A stretch of 64,000 bases of DNA, from contig NC_091046.1 of the NCBI RefSeq assembly GCF_963966145.1, positions 1,364,001 through 1,428,000 of the forward strand. The letters run 5' to 3'. Source of the stretch: Tenebrio molitor (Eukaryota; Arthropoda; Insecta; Coleoptera; Tenebrionidae). The position numbers and the translations under genes are program-made. The stretch's first letter is position 1; each line of letters opens with the position of its first letter. The notes beneath the pieces were generated by a model. The model did not search any database. It saw only the letters and a list, made by a program, of their open reading frames with translations, and had not been told where the DNA came from. Positions 9,340 to 21,752 of the stretch are shown here, piece by piece.

Positions 9340-9892
9340 TTGTTTGATTGTCTCGTTTGATTTCAGATACCTGCCTTTTGATTTTTCCGGTATTAAGCTA
9401 TTTGAAGCTTGTTCTGCTTCATTTAAGACATCTTCCGGTAAAACACAATCATTCAAACACATTTTGCGAAATTGCTACTTTTATAAACAACCAAATGTAA
9501 CTATGACATCTGTGACAACTATGACTATGACATATCATGCAAACGCGATTTCCAACTCGAAAAAACTTTTTTTGTGCTTAACAGGCTTAAAAATGATAAT
9601 AGGGGTTGCTTTTTGTGGGTGTCATGCGGCGAAGGTAATGATATATTCAGAGGATGAAATAGGGGTGAAGCGGCGAAGGTGAGGGTATTTCCAACTCGAA
9701 AAAACTGTCTTTTTTTCTTAACAGGGTTGAAAATGGTAGTAGGGGTTGGTTTTTGTAAAATTAAAGTAGACAGTAATTTTCTTCTTGTTTTGAAGATCAA
9801 GTGTACAAAATTTCATCAAGATCGGAGTAAAACTGTAGATTTGCATACAAAATATACAAACAAACAGACATTCAGTTTTATATATATAGATT
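9340..9892 (+). mobile_element. 3' remnant of a LINE-like (possibly RTE-type) retrotransposon
   Basis: The last 110 bp contain the phrase AAATTTCATCAAGATCGGAG followed by CAAACAAACAGACATTCAG and a TATATATATAGA end. This is typical of 3' tails of RTE-like arthropod retroelements. Upstream, a block of roughly 70 bp occurs twice (9549-9620 and 9689-9757) about 140 bp apart, sharing TTTCCAACTCGAAAAAACT and AGGGGTTG/TTTTTGT. The repeat may be part of the element's 3' UTR. No reverse transcriptase frame remains. The left boundary is uncertain. Confidence 0.45.
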
Positions 9893-11260
9893 AATTAATT
9901 AATAATAGCTTTTTCGAGCGGTAGGCAACCAGTAAAACAACTGGTATAGCAAGTATACATATGTGTACGATCAAGCTAAGACAGACGTTTCCATAAAACA
10001 AAAAATGAGTTACTTTTGATTTGTTTTCTTGTTGATCACTCTGCTTCGTTTAATTTATTTTAACAAATATTTCTTGTTACGATTATCATTATTATTATTA
10101 TGTCATGACCTGGTGAGAGTTTCACTTGTTTTTTTTTTTCTAAAACAGGCTGGTATTAAACCCGGTCGTGGAGACCTCGCTCTTATCACGCCAATCCTCT
10201 AAACCCGTTGTAACCAGAGCCGAAGTAATTAACTTTTATAATGATAAATTATTGATTTAGAAGCATACAATTCAATATTCCCGATCGTTATCGTCGAATC
10301 TAATTAAATTACGATCGGTTATCGCCATATACGAGTCCGTCCAAAATCAGATCTATTCGCCCACTTGGAAATTGGTTGGGCGGCCCCTAATTTAAATTGG
10401 GAAATTTAATTATAAGTTGCCGTCGCCGACATTAGCCAGTTTAATAACGTGCCCCGACAATAGCTCCACTTTAATTGTTTATCGCTCCAATTCTCCTTTC
10501 TCAGCTATCGCCCGGATCGTTACAATTTTTCGACAAACCCGCCAATTAAGGAGGTGTATAATGAAAGTTGCGCAAGCGATTTATCGCAGCTTATCCCGCG
10601 ACAAATCTCCGACTCTCTTGTCTAATTAGCGTCGGAGCTTTTCGTCCCCGACTGACAGTAACGGATGAATTTTTGGCGCTGCGGTCGGCAACAACTCCGG
10701 GAAACCGGAAAATCTCGCTCCGGTCGACTTCGAAATCGAATAAATGAAAGGAACGTATCGGTTGTGATTTTTTCGCTTCTAGATCGTTGCCGCGGCAATT
10801 ACCTAAGCGTGTTGCAAGTCGGTTTTATCTGATAGAGGTTGGCATCATGACTTTTGGATTTTTTGCGGAGGTGATGGAGAGGTTGGTAGCGCCGAGCGTG
10901 TTTCCTGCTTTTTGGAATTATTGCTCGAGAGAGGTCGTTCTCTTTTTGCACCACCCAATTATTTATGGCATTGTCTGGGAGCGTTATTAATTTTTCGCAA
11001 CTAGTTTGGAAAATATCAAGTTAATTAAGCGTCGAAGAATTGGGTCGATACAATTAATTACTTAATATAATTCGACGATTTATGGGCGGTTTTAGATAAA
11101 AGGACTAACACAATCTGCGGGAATGCGTTTTGGGGCAATTAAATTTCTCGCCAAAGCGGTGTCCTTCCAAGGCGTTACGTAATCTGGTTCAGTTTTTTAA
11201 TAATAATGAAGAAATAAATCAAACCAATTTTCAGTTTGAGAAAGAAGAACGAAAACGAAG
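9893..11260. other. Gene-free stretch left of the segmental duplication
   Basis: No coding exon is recognised. A 70-codon frame at 10,417-10,629 and one at 10,787-10,990 show neither domain nor codon bias. The segment has no counterpart near copy B. Confidence 0.35.
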
Positions 11261-11282
11261 ACGTTAGTTAACGCCACGCCAC
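11261..11282 (+). repeat. Fragment of dispersed repeat 'R' near the left edge of duplication copy A
   Basis: ACGTTAGTTAACGCCACGCC is the same sequence that opens the repeat copies at about 15,482 and 15,822, and that occurs inverted near 13,445. Here it is followed by an A-rich run. It lies about 140 bp left of the duplication start. Confidence 0.55.
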
Positions 11283-11422
11283 AAAAAAAAAAAGAAAAGA
11301 AAGAAGGTGTGAAACATCAAATGAAGAGAAAGGAACGCGAAGAAATTGTTTCTGCACAAGAAGATTTTGAAGGAAAGATGTAGAATGTGAGGATGGTACC
11401 ATCTGCAGGATCAGCGAAAAAT

Positions 11423-13229
11423 GAACAAGTAAATGTTTGTATCGGGGGCAAATGGCAAATTGGCAAATAAATAGAAACTCGCCGACACTGAAAGGCACCG
11501 GACAAGTCGTTTGGTAGTACTGACAGTCCGTGGTCGCCATCCATCAAGCGTCACTGAAAAACGGTACCAACCACCTCGCCCATTCGATCCGCTTACTTTC
11601 AGCCGCATTTTGCCCATTTCCCTTCAATGGTAGTGCACCCATACACCAGACAATGACTTAGTGTTATTGTCAACACATGCGTTTCACATCGGTACGAAAG
11701 CAACCGGTGTAATTCGATTACGCAACAAAATTACACACCGAACGTACTTGCCTACTCATTTAGAACGAAAGTTGTACCGAGTGATAAACGACAAACTGTT
11801 GCATAGCTCGCGGTGCTAATGTTAATTAGAAATTAATCGCGGTACGAATCGTACCGATTCTAGAGCGTCCTCTAGAGCGGATTCTGATCATTCTTCCACC
11901 TGGAACAGAACGAAGAGGTAATGCGAAGAACCTGTCACGATGGAATATTTATCGGTTCGGAACGCTCTTTATATAATGTTAACGATGAGGCAGCGTCGAC
12001 AAAAAATATATATTATGGTTGTCGGTTTTGTAATTTGCGTATGTTAGTTATTTAGTTAGAATTGGTAACGTGTTGGGCAACGATAAATCGTCGAGGTGCC
12101 AACATCGGCACCTGAAATATGAATGGATAATTGGACAGCTTTGTGGTTTAATAAATTTTCTCCAAAAATAATCGTTTCTAGATTTCTTTGGGAGTGGTGA
12201 AAGGAGCTCGTCCATAAAGGTGTTGTCTTTCAATTAAATGGCTGATAGTCTCGTTAGTTTAAATTGGCACACATATGGCGCTAGCGTTTCGCAAGTGCGA
12301 TAAAAATTAACGAACAACAGACGTCCACAAATGAAAAAGCAAAAATTCCAAATATTCGACGATAAATTGTGACCTGGTTGGAGCGAGTGTTGCGACTTGT
12401 GCGGGAATAAATCAAAGAAATCACGAGATAATTATGCATATTGCGACCGTGCACGCTACGATTAAGAGGAGGAAAGAGTTTCAATTTGACACATTACTTT
12501 GATTTATTCTTTTGACATCTAATTTTAATCGAACCAAAGGTGTAATGTGGAATTTTAAATAGTCATAATCATAATGGTCCTGTCAAATTGACATTTTGTT
12601 TTGTTTGTATCCATTCTAACCGAAGGAATAATCAGGAAATTGTTTCTTTTCTCTCAGATGTATTCTGTTTCTGAGTCTGATGCCGCTAAGTCATAAAACG
12701 ACCGAAGCCCTGACAGATTCCAGTGCGCCCAAAACATTTCATGAATAATTATTATAAGCAGTCTACCCTACTGGTATTAAAATGTTACAATTCAACTTTT
12801 TGGATTTCCTGCTCTAAAGTACAATCCTTTAGGTACCTGAAATCTTCCAAACATCATATTTTCTCACTCTTACGCCCACACAGCTTTCAGAACGAGGATG
12901 GCCAATTTGTTAACGTGAGCCGAGCGCAAATATCTTCCCGACAAAAGAAATTTGCATGTGCATGTGTTAAGCGGTTTTACGACTTACCGGCATCGAACTC
13001 AGAAACGGAGTATAGTTGGGTCTTTTTTGTACGCAACTGACAAACATATTGACTTTTAAATTTATTCTAAGTATGACATTGCTTGATTACAGAAGAATTT
13101 CAGCAAATTTCAATTTTCAAGCTAAAGAAATTGAAAAACTGTTCTATAACTGCATTTTTCATTTTCTATTCTTTTGCGTTCTTAATTTATTCCATTGTCT
13201 AGCACCTCCCGTCAAAATTCAATTTTATT
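11423..13229. other. Non-coding left block of copy A
   Basis: The part 11,423-12,640 aligns closely with 39,099-40,305 and contains no convincing ORF. The part 12,640-13,229 has no match in copy B at this position and no recognised gene. Confidence 0.5.
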
Positions 13230-13530
13230 TGCTTTGCATCTTTTTGTTTTGCAAAGAACAAAAGGGAAAATGCCAACTCAAATAAAAATTTTTTGGACTT
13301 GTTTCTTAAGTAACGGCCTGATCTCTTTCTAAATCTGTAAAGATTTTGGATTTACACCTTTACGCAAGAAGACACTTCGTTAATGAACAAGAAAAATGTC
13401 GGCGTGGGCACTATGGTGCCTGTGTGGCGCGACGTAAACTAATGTCTTCCGGACGTCGACGGTGTAAATAGTATACAATATATTTTTTTGACGTGCCATT
13501 TCTCAAATACTAACGAAGCTACGTCAAATA
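13230..13530 (-). repeat. Dispersed repeat 'R', minus orientation (left arm of inverted pair)
   Basis: Read on the minus strand this contains GACGTAAACTAATGTC-like and GTGGCGCGACGT-like versions of the repeat start, the hairpin GGCACCATAGTGCC, a CTTTACAGATTTAGAAAGAG block and GAAAATGCCAACTCAAAT (its reverse form). The same blocks in the same order are found in plus orientation at 15,395-15,705, and partly at 38,780-38,885. The two copies in A therefore form inverted repeats about 1.9 kb apart. Confidence 0.65.
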
Positions 13531-13639
13531 ATTTCTCATATTCATAAACAAGACTTAATGATATTTTGACCATGAACTCAAACATTTGGACTCTCAAAAT
13601 TATTCTATCCCGTAGTTTAATTACAAGAAGCCTAACACT

Positions 13640-15350
13640 ACGATCGAGATTTGATTGAGATTTCCAAAGCTAGATTCCTAGACAGGTACGATGGTAAATC
13701 GCCTGAAAGCTACTTGATGGAAGTATAATTTTGTGTTCCATAAAAGAAAAATAAGGAACGGTTTGTTATCCCTGTATGTTATTTTTTAGAATGCAAAAAG
13801 GAGGTAAAAATAGTAAAAATACCAACTATGTTTAGAAGAAGAACTTTGAAAGTTTCTCCATATGAATCATTTTCAAAATACAAAAAAGTAATACCTGTCG
13901 TGACAGTCTCTTACAACAGATTTCAGTTTTTGTACTTTTTGTACAGTATTAAATTTGCAATTTTAATTTTCAAAGAGCAAATGATAAAATATAAAAATAT
14001 ATAGTTGAAGCCATCAAATCTAAACGAGAAGATTCAATTTCGAGTTTATTTTTCAGGAAAATTTCGTAAACCGCACCGATTCTGAATGCGAAACAAGTAT
14101 TTTACGTCGACAGATGTCAATAAAAAATCCGAATTGATATTTCTACAACGACTTCTATCCTTCATCGATTTTATTAATAAGATTTTGCAACCAGTCCGTG
14201 AAATTTCTGTGATTTTTTAACAACTCACCGAAAAGGAAAAGTCCACCGAAATCGTTTCTTACGTTAATGTCCTCGTTCTCGCGGTTTTGTTAAAATATCA
14301 CAATAATCTGGTTCGATTCATCGACATAAATTTTTTTCTAAATTCGCATTTTCATTTATTCCACATAGAGCACCATCACCCGTAGATTGTTAATCGCCAA
14401 TTTTTAATTCGCAAAAAATTTGATTTTGCACTTTTCGCCCCACCGTTCAATAAAAATTCCGTCCTGTAATTAGTTTTGCATGAAACCGACAAATAAATTA
14501 TTGTTATTATCATTCTTATCGTGTTATTAATTTCACAACCGACACTTGCGAGAGCGACTTTGCAGTCTAGATTCCGTCTGGTAATTATCCTGTAATGAAT
14601 ATCCTTAATGATAATCGCTCGCTGATTTTCCAACTCCGGCGTCGAGTCGTCCTTGCGGCCGGCCTCGTTTCGCCTCATTATCCTTGCCGAAAAAATCAAT
14701 TCCTGAGCTCCACCATCCTCAACAACGCAAACAGTCGAGATCACGTTCTCGCGATCGATTTCTGCACGATCCGTTGGGCAACGAGACTTCCTTTCGATTT
14801 CGGAACTGGCTCCGATTTTTTCCCGCCGATTGCTTTCTACCGGACAATTTTTCTAATTGCGTCTTGGAATTATTGTTCTTATCAGATTTCATCTAGCTTG
14901 TTTACGACACTTTTACAATCTAGAAGAAATCGAGGAATACTCGCCATCCCACGCTCGCCTCGCACGATCCTAATAAATTGGCGACGTTATTGGTTCCGTG
15001 TGTTTGTCAATTTTTGACGGATGAATGTGTCGAAGAATCGATTTGTATTCGGGAGGGTCGATGACAAAGTGACACTGATAGCGACACCGGAGTGGGCAGG
15101 ACGACTCTCCGTTCATGATCATGTTCATGTTTGTTTGTTGTGGTTTCGCCTCGATCATGTTGGGTAAGTGCGATTTGTAACCGATGAAAGTCCGTTGGCG
15201 GACGGAAATCTGCAGGAATTCGCTAATAAGACCGCGGCTCGCAGGTGGTTGCACGTCTGAACAGACTCGGATGTCAAAGTTTCTTTTTTTTTCTTTTATA
15301 TTAAAACAAAAATAAAAAATATGATTCGAAAAGCTAGGATGTAACATTTA
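13640..15350 (-). other. Segment inverted relative to copy B
   Basis: This block matches the reverse complement of about 40,450-42,770. Copy B reads continuously across its right edge (AATCTCAATCAGATCCAATT near 42,755-42,775). In copy A the two halves of that junction are separated, near 13,650 and 15,990. Inverted copies of repeat R flank the block in A and are absent from the equivalent positions in B. Confidence 0.85.
14970..15158 (-). CDS. Candidate 62-residue Cys/His small protein (copy A)
   Basis: The ATG at 15,158 has a good insect start context (CCAACATG). The frame runs 62 codons to a TAG. The N-terminus is polar and Met/Asn/Gln-rich (MIEAKPQQTNMNMIMNGESS); the centre has C21, C25, C29 and H30 followed by H44 and H46, which could bind a metal or form disulfides. 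The encoded protein is identical to that at 40,670-40,858 in copy B, and the two nucleotide differences in the frame are both synonymous. I do not recognise a family. It could also be a conserved untranslated or regulatory block, because the surrounding non-coding sequence is also well conserved here. Confidence 0.4.
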   Translation of the reverse strand: MIEAKPQQTNMNMIMNGESSCPLRCRYQCHFVIDPPEYKSILRHIHPSKIDKHTEPITSPIY

Positions 15351-15394
15351 TTTTGTAACGCTAGCAACTCCTAAACTAAGCATCGCTTGTTGAT

Positions 15395-15705
15395 AAATGT
15401 GTTTTTGACGTGACTTCATTTGTATTTTATTAGTATTGGGCACGTCAAAAATACATTGACTACTGTGAACATCCGAAAAATGTTAGTTAATGCCACGCCA
15501 CAGGGGCACCATAGTGCCCACACCAATATTTTTGTTTTTCATAAATGAAGAACACGGTCAAGACAATTGTTGCATTTTCTTTTTATTATCGCATTTTACA
15601 GTTGCATTGCTAATATCTTCTTGTCAGTTAAAATGTACAGTCAAAATATTATTTGTTGTTCACCTTTGCAGATTTAAGAAGAGTTCAGTCCGCTGCCTGA
15701 ACAAC
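15395..15705 (+). repeat. Dispersed repeat 'R', plus orientation (right arm of inverted pair)
   Basis: It contains TTTTTGACGTGACTTC, GTTAGTTAATGCCACGCCAC (15,482-15,502), a hairpin GGGCAC-CATA-GTGCCC (about 15,505-15,520) and CACCTTTGCAGATTTAAGAAG (near 15,661). These match the reverse complement of 13,305-13,530. It is absent from the equivalent part of copy B. Confidence 0.65.
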
Positions 15706-15821
15706 AATTTCAGACAAGATCTTGATAAAAACGTATGATATTCTCGATTTTTATCAGGTTTGAGTAATTTACAAAACGGAATAAACTAAAGAAAAGAAGA
15801 ACCAAACGTTACAGCACCTCC

Positions 15822-15870
15822 ACGACGTTAGTTAACGCCGCGCCACACGGACACCATGGTATCATCCATA
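15822..15870 (+). repeat. Dispersed repeat 'R', short copy
   Basis: CGACGTTAGTTAACGCCGCG is followed by CCACACGGACACCATGGT, a variant of the same start and hairpin region seen at 15,482. The block lies in A-specific sequence that ends at about 15,985, where colinearity with copy B resumes. Confidence 0.55.
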
Positions 15871-15989
15871 CTAATTTTGTTTATTTTTTTTTTTCAGTAA
15901 AGACAAACTTATGATTATTTAAAACCTTAAAGAAATAGAAAATGAAAAACACTTTAACAGAACGATTTTTAAAATTTTCCCTAGGTCGT

Positions 15990-18900
15990 AGCCGTAATCC
16001 AATTTGGACGAGCAAAAACCAGTGGGTCTTTTATTTATTTATTTTTTTTGTGGAAACCTTGCCAGACTAACGACCTCTAATTGAATTGTAGACCACCCTG
16101 ATGTAACATCATTAGTAAAAAATTAAGTGAAACCATCGACAGGTCCAGATCGAAACATCTCTTTAAAACCGCACCTAGTCCCCTCTAGGTCTAATCATGA
16201 TTTCTTATCCGCACACACACGTTCAAATAACAGCGCGGCTCGTTCCCAAACACGAAAATGATGACATCTCGCCGAGAAAAAAATCACGCCCATAAATAAC
16301 CACGGCCACGAGAATGATTTACTCGCATGGCCGAAAGCGATCGAAAATTCGATCGGTGGAATTGTTCCCGAAGGACGATTAGTAATTTTATTGGTCTATT
16401 ACGGTGTCTCTCTCTGAATCGATCTTATTTATTGGGTGATTAATTATCGGATTACAGGAGAAGTCTTCTATGAGGAGAGTCGATAAGTTATCATTCGATC
16501 GAAGGTATGACGAGCAATTAAACGGTTTACATGGAATTACGATTTCGGACGAGGTGAAAGCTTTTTACTCGTTCAAATGTGATGTACTAATTGAAAATTC
16601 AGTTTCCTCACCAGTTTAGCTGAGTCGAAAAAATCTCGAAAATTCGACCTTCGATCAAAATCGATTCGATTCCCTCCAAAACTTTCTGAGCGGGTATTTG
16701 ACACCTAAACTCCAACTAGGACTGCAGGTTTCTCTTCCTGAACGCCATTTTTATCCAGCACAATGGAATTCAGGAGTGTTTCGCTACGAGACTGCATTTA
16801 CCATTGTTCCGTGAAGAATTTCCAACAGAATTGCACATGCGATTTTGCTCCGGAAAAATCACGATTGCACACCTTTTCTGTGGTGTTTCCGGAACACGGC
16901 TTAATTTATGCAAATGCGAATTACATATTGATATTCACGAAGATCGACGATTTATCATGGATTTGTTGTGTCTTGAACACCTGTCGTGGTGCCGATCTGA
17001 CATTTTTTTTTTCCTTCGGCTAATTAAGTCGCGGGGTCGTCCTGGAAACGGACGTGTTGTAACGAAGAACTTTTCAAAAACTGTTTGTTGTAGGTTGAAT
17101 AATGTATCAAGCTGTAAAAAGTTTGTTGCAAATTAATTAACCGAATGATAAATTTCCTTCGGGAAGAAAGTTGTTGCGAAAAAATCGGCAATTATATAAA
17201 TTTATACACGTTATATTAATTTTTCTGTCGCGAAGATTTAATCTCGATCGAGAGGTGCTTACGCAAACTTCCGAGGTCCTGCTGCCGTAATTGTTCTAGG
17301 TCAACATTTTTTCCTTTACATTTAAGAATGTATCTATGGTCAAAAACAGAAAACAAAAATTCTTAAACAACGTTAGCATCTTTCCAAGGTCTCTCTGATT
17401 CCCATCACTGCTTTCCATGTACTTCCCATTTCATAATTATGTATCTTTTACAAAACTCTTTTCCTCCCCCATCCTGCATCTTCATATATCTGTACCTCCC
17501 CGCTCTTTCTGCATCCTGGATCTTCCTATATCTCTTCCAGATCTCCCCGTATGTGCTCTGGATCTTCCTGAATCTCTCTTCCTATCTTTCGCAAGCATCT
17601 GCGTATCTTTCATCCAGGATCTACCTACAATCTTCTTTCCGGGCTTTCTTGTGTTTCCCCTTGATCTCTTTGTATCTTCCATGAATCTCTCTGTATCTTT
17701 TATCCCGGATATTACTGTATCTCTCCTAGTATCTTTCGTAATTGTGGATCTCTGATTATCCTGCATGTCTTCCCCATCTCCTTATATTTTACTCGAATCT
17801 CTCTGTATTTTCCTGTATCTCGCCTGGTTCTCCCTGTATGTTCCCATGAGGGAGATCCTGTATCTCCTCAAGATTTTCCAGATCTGCCTGAATCTTCCCC
17901 AGTATCTTTTCCAGATCTCTTTTTCTTTATCTGTTTCGGACCTCTTTGTGTCCTTTATGCATCTATTTCAACCTCTTGTTCCGGGCTTAATTATTTGTCA
18001 CATTATTTGTCTTCTATGCTTTTTAGAGCGTCATTCTCAAGTAGGTTACTTCCATAATATGAAAAATTGGAAAATTTTGGCCAAAACTTGAGTTTTGAAA
18101 TGTTATATTTTTCAGTAATATTTCGTACATTTCTATTTTTCCGAAAATTTTTACAAAGCAAAAAACCGACGGAATTTAACCAGCGAAAGCATTTTTATGA
18201 CTATGTCGTGTTGTTCAGCCATTCATTATTTTTTTATTAACGATTTATTTAAATTGGTTCAAGTTTTTTTCTAACCTCTCTGTATTATTTAACCGTCATT
18301 TTTAGTTTCCTCCTCTACCAAATTCATTTCGCCTTCACTGCTACCTCCCAAAGGACCATTTACGGACATTTCAATGATCCCTCCCTTCACAAAATCCATA
18401 ATTGCACCTTTCAATCGTGCCACTTTGAATAATTCTCTTGTCCGGCGCATTGCCAATGCTCCCCTGGAGCAATCATTAACGTCGCCAGAAGATAATCCGA
18501 GCAGTAAAAAAATCATTACCCAATCATTACAATCGCACCACTGCTAGGTATAATTTCACATATCAGATAAGAATTTTTCAAAAGCTAACGAGCCACCACT
18601 TTCTCTTCTGTTGGTGATTTTTCATCGACAGTCCCAAATCGCCACAATTCATTCGCAGAATTTTCGAGAAACGACTGACGCGTGCAGAACGGGGAGAATG
18701 CATTTGTGCAATTCTTCGACAAATACACCAGATCTGCATGGTCGACTGGTTCAATTGATTTATCTGCAGATATCCAAATTTGAGAGCAAAACGGCCTCGG
18801 CCCTTTCCACTCATTTTGTTGCCCGATCCATGACTACTTCCTAGTCTCGCATATCTCACCATAATCACTCAACAACAATTAACAAAGAATGCTCTTTCAC

Positions 18901-20483
18901 TCGCTTTTTGGAAAGTCCGTTAATGCAAAAAATCCAAATTAATGAAGTTTAATTATATCACGGGACGCAAGATTTTAGTCAACTCTGGCGGAAATTACGC
19001 TCGCCACTAATTACCTTTCTAGATTTAGCACAATGCACTTTTTCTAAATGCAAATTATCGGAATTAGGTGTTAAACGTGTGTTGAGCAACAGGCTCAGGG
19101 CGAGACGTTAGATAACTCAATAATCACGGAGTTTTGCTTTCACGGGTTCACGGAGCGAGAAGAAAATCTTCGCCTACCAGACCAGGTGATAATTAAGGAG
19201 GCAAGGATTAGAAATTGGAGACTGGGATCGGTGTTATAACTGCGGTAATTGGCCGAATGTGGTAATGAAGATTGTCTCGTCGGAAGTTAAAAGGTTGTGT
19301 CAACTTGGAGAAAATTTGAGAGAAAGTACAAAAGATTTTTGGTCAAATTTTATTCTGCCGCGGTGGATTTTGATTTTGGCAGGTCGCTCTGTTAAGTAAC
19401 AAAGTAAACGTCGCCTTTGCGGGAGCCGAGGCAAAAAACTCTTACATCTGGTCCGTTGTAAAACATAAAACAGGAAATGGTGAAGATAATTGCTCGGTTA
19501 TCTGAGATAATTTCAGCAATTTGTACTTGAAAAAATTCCAGTTTCTGGACGATTTGCTCTGCTGCAAACCATAATTAAAAAGTGTGGGGCCACGCCCGAG
19601 ATGTGTTCCGTTTGTGGATCTATTAAATTGCCTATTACCGAAAAGACTCGTGACACATACACCGAATTATGTAATTCCGTTGAAATGGAACAGATTTCCT
19701 CGAGACAATTTCGTAACAACGAGCAAATTAAAAACGAAATTTTTCTTCTGTTATCTCTCCGACAATAAAAATTAATGAATTGATGGAATTTTGCCACCGA
19801 TTTAATCTCGCCTTGCTCGTGTACGCGTTTAGGACACAATGGCAATTACAAAAATTCCCAGCAAATTAATTTAATTTGAATTAAAAAAAACGTGATGACA
19901 ACTCATTAGATTGTGACTTTCTCATGTCCCTTATCATTTAAATTATTACAATTTTTTATCGGCAGGATCTCGAAGGATCAAGGCGGAAACCTGAAAACCC
20001 ATTTAGTGACTGTTTATTAGCGTCTTGCTCCTTGAAAATTAACAGAACTAGAATTTGCATTGTTCGAATCTATGCCGAGCACTCGGCCGAGCATTGTTCT
20101 CCGACCTTAGTGGGTGTACCATGGGAATCACTCGAAATTCGTGTTATTATTATTAATTGTGTAATAATTGCGATTAGAGCGATTTTGAGATAAAGAAATG
20201 AAGTAATCTGCGTCCAGACGCGTGCAATTGGACTCAAATCGGGCGAGGCAGAGGCTCGTCGAGCTATCTGATCGTAACGTAATGGAAAAGAATCTGAAGT
20301 ACGAAGGTGACTGAAAAAATAAGGAAAAAGGAACTGATTTGGTGCATTTGAAAGTGTAAATTTGGCGACCTTGTAATCGCTTAGTTGCAGATGCAGTTTA
20401 ATTAAAATTACGGAAAATAGTGAGGTGTTAAATGGTTGTCATTTTCTGCACCTCGACCACCATAAAAATATTAATACTATCCA
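15990..20483. other. Non-coding block of copy A with conserved stretches
   Basis: The region aligns with about 42,772-47,136. The best conserved parts (16,080-17,290 and 18,860-20,480) carry no coding pattern that survives in both copies; ORFs at 16,763-17,136 are open in both but have no codon bias. The stretch is likely intergenic or regulatory. Confidence 0.45.
17405..17960 (+). repeat. Pyrimidine-rich degenerate minisatellite (copy A)
   Basis: About 550 bp consist of loosely repeated 11-25 bp units built on ATCTCTCTGTATCTTCC and GGATCTTCCTGAATCTC. One strand is strongly C/T-rich. Open frames here on both strands are a by-product of the repeat. The counterpart in copy B (44,150-44,700) has the same motifs but a rearranged order and length. 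Confidence 0.7.
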
Positions 20484-20489
20484 TTTATT
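20484..20489 (-). terminator. Poly(A) signal of the CCDC42-like gene (copy A)
   Basis: TTTATT on the plus strand is AATAAA on the minus strand, 42 bp after the stop codon at 20,531; it is conserved in copy B. Confidence 0.55.
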
Positions 20490-20530
20490 AAAATAAGAAT
20501 ATAAATAGAATAATTAAAATGATAAAATAG

Positions 20531-21752
20531 TCACGACGGTTGCACCGGCTTCTTCCATTTGGGACGCGCCTTCTCCGTAAGGTGAAACTTCCCCTGAGCC
20601 GCCAACTCCTTCACCGTCGCCAACTCCTGCAGCGTCTTCTTGATGTAGAGCAGCTGCTGCTCGAAGTCGTCTTCCGAGATCTTCGGCACTTCGCTCTTCC
20701 TTTTGCACATCAACAAGTACATGTTCCAACAGCTCCGCCTCACTTCGTTTATCTCCTGGTACTTCTCGAAGGAGTTGCTTTTGATGGCCAAGACGATGTT
20801 CTCCCAGTGGAGCGCCTCGCGGAACGCCGTGTTGTACCGGGAGTTGAGATCGGCGACCATATTGTTCAAACCCAGAATCTTGAAAGAGTTCTCCTCGGCC
20901 ATCCTCGCCTGAAAACGAGCTAAGCAAAGTGAACTCCCGTTTCACGAGGAGCGGGAGTTTACAGTTTTGGCGCGAGCCATCTCCAACTCCCTCAAGTTCT
21001 CGTCTTGGCGTCTGCCTAGGATGTTTCTGGTGTTGACGAGGGCCTCGTACCGCATGATCAAGTCGTCGGCGTTTTTGAAGTCTTCGGACGCGCTCACCAC
21101 TTGGTTGAGGTATTGCTACAAGGCAAACAAAAGACGAGTGGTTTAACACGAGTATGGAGTGTCTACTTCGTACATCTTCAGAGAGCAGATGTTGGCGTCC
21201 ATTTCCTTTTTAGACTCCACCACTAAAGCGATCTTCTGCTGCAAGCGTTCTATTTCTTTGGTGCGCTGCATTCGCAAGATGTAGTCTTCTTGGCGGATCT
21301 GCTCCGCCCTCCGTCTCTTGTCTTGGTTCGACCTGATGAACTTAAGTCATCTTCAACTAGCGCACTCGAGATCGAGCTCCACTCACTTGACTCAGCTTCA
21401 CGAAAGTATCCTTCAACTTCTCTTCTTTCTCGTACAGGTCTTCCCATTGGGCTTCGAGCTTCAGGTGTTCGTGCTTCGCCCATTCTCTCTTGTTGCTCAA
21501 AGCTTCTTTGGTAGCTTCGAAGATTCGACGTCCGGCGGTCAGGTGAAGCTCCGGATCGTGTCGGGGCTTGTCCCACTCGTAGTTTCGACTGAAAGGGAAG
21601 TTGTAGGAAATTTTTTTTGACGTTTGTCACACCTACAATTGCAAGCGGCTGAGGGTAGCTTTGGAGTGGAGGTAGTCGCCGGTGTTGTTATAAGGGGGTG
21701 TTCGGGGGTAGGTCAACTTAAATATGCCTTTGTTGCCCGTTCGGTACGCCAT
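20531..21752 (-). CDS. CCDC42/CFAP73-family coiled-coil axoneme protein, copy A (five exons)
   Basis: Splicing exons 21,637-21,752, 21,387-21,588, 21,167-21,340, 20,963-21,115 and 20,531-20,908 gives 1,023 bp, a complete 340-residue protein. All four introns are 46-54 bp with GT..AG ends. The family is recognised by the coiled-coil order: WEDLYEKEEKLKDTF (exon 2), the FIRSNQDKRRRAEQIRQ stretch corresponding to CCDC42's FIQENDQKR (start of exon 3), and YLNQVV.ASEDF..ADDLIMRYEALV.TR (exon 4), which matches the YLEKVVENSEFEEI...RYKTLV block. Vertebrate CCDC42 and CFAP73 are about 310 residues and act in sperm flagella and motile cilia, so a testis role is likely. The N-terminus (MAYRTGNKGIFK) and a basic C-terminal tail are lineage-specific. 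It is head-to-head with the signal-peptide exon. Whether it is CCDC42 or CFAP73 cannot be decided by eye. Confidence 0.82.

Noticed and set aside
17482..17766. 94-codon minus-strand Arg/Lys-rich frame
   Set aside because: It is a translation of the pyrimidine-rich minisatellite; the unit order and frame are not kept in copy B.
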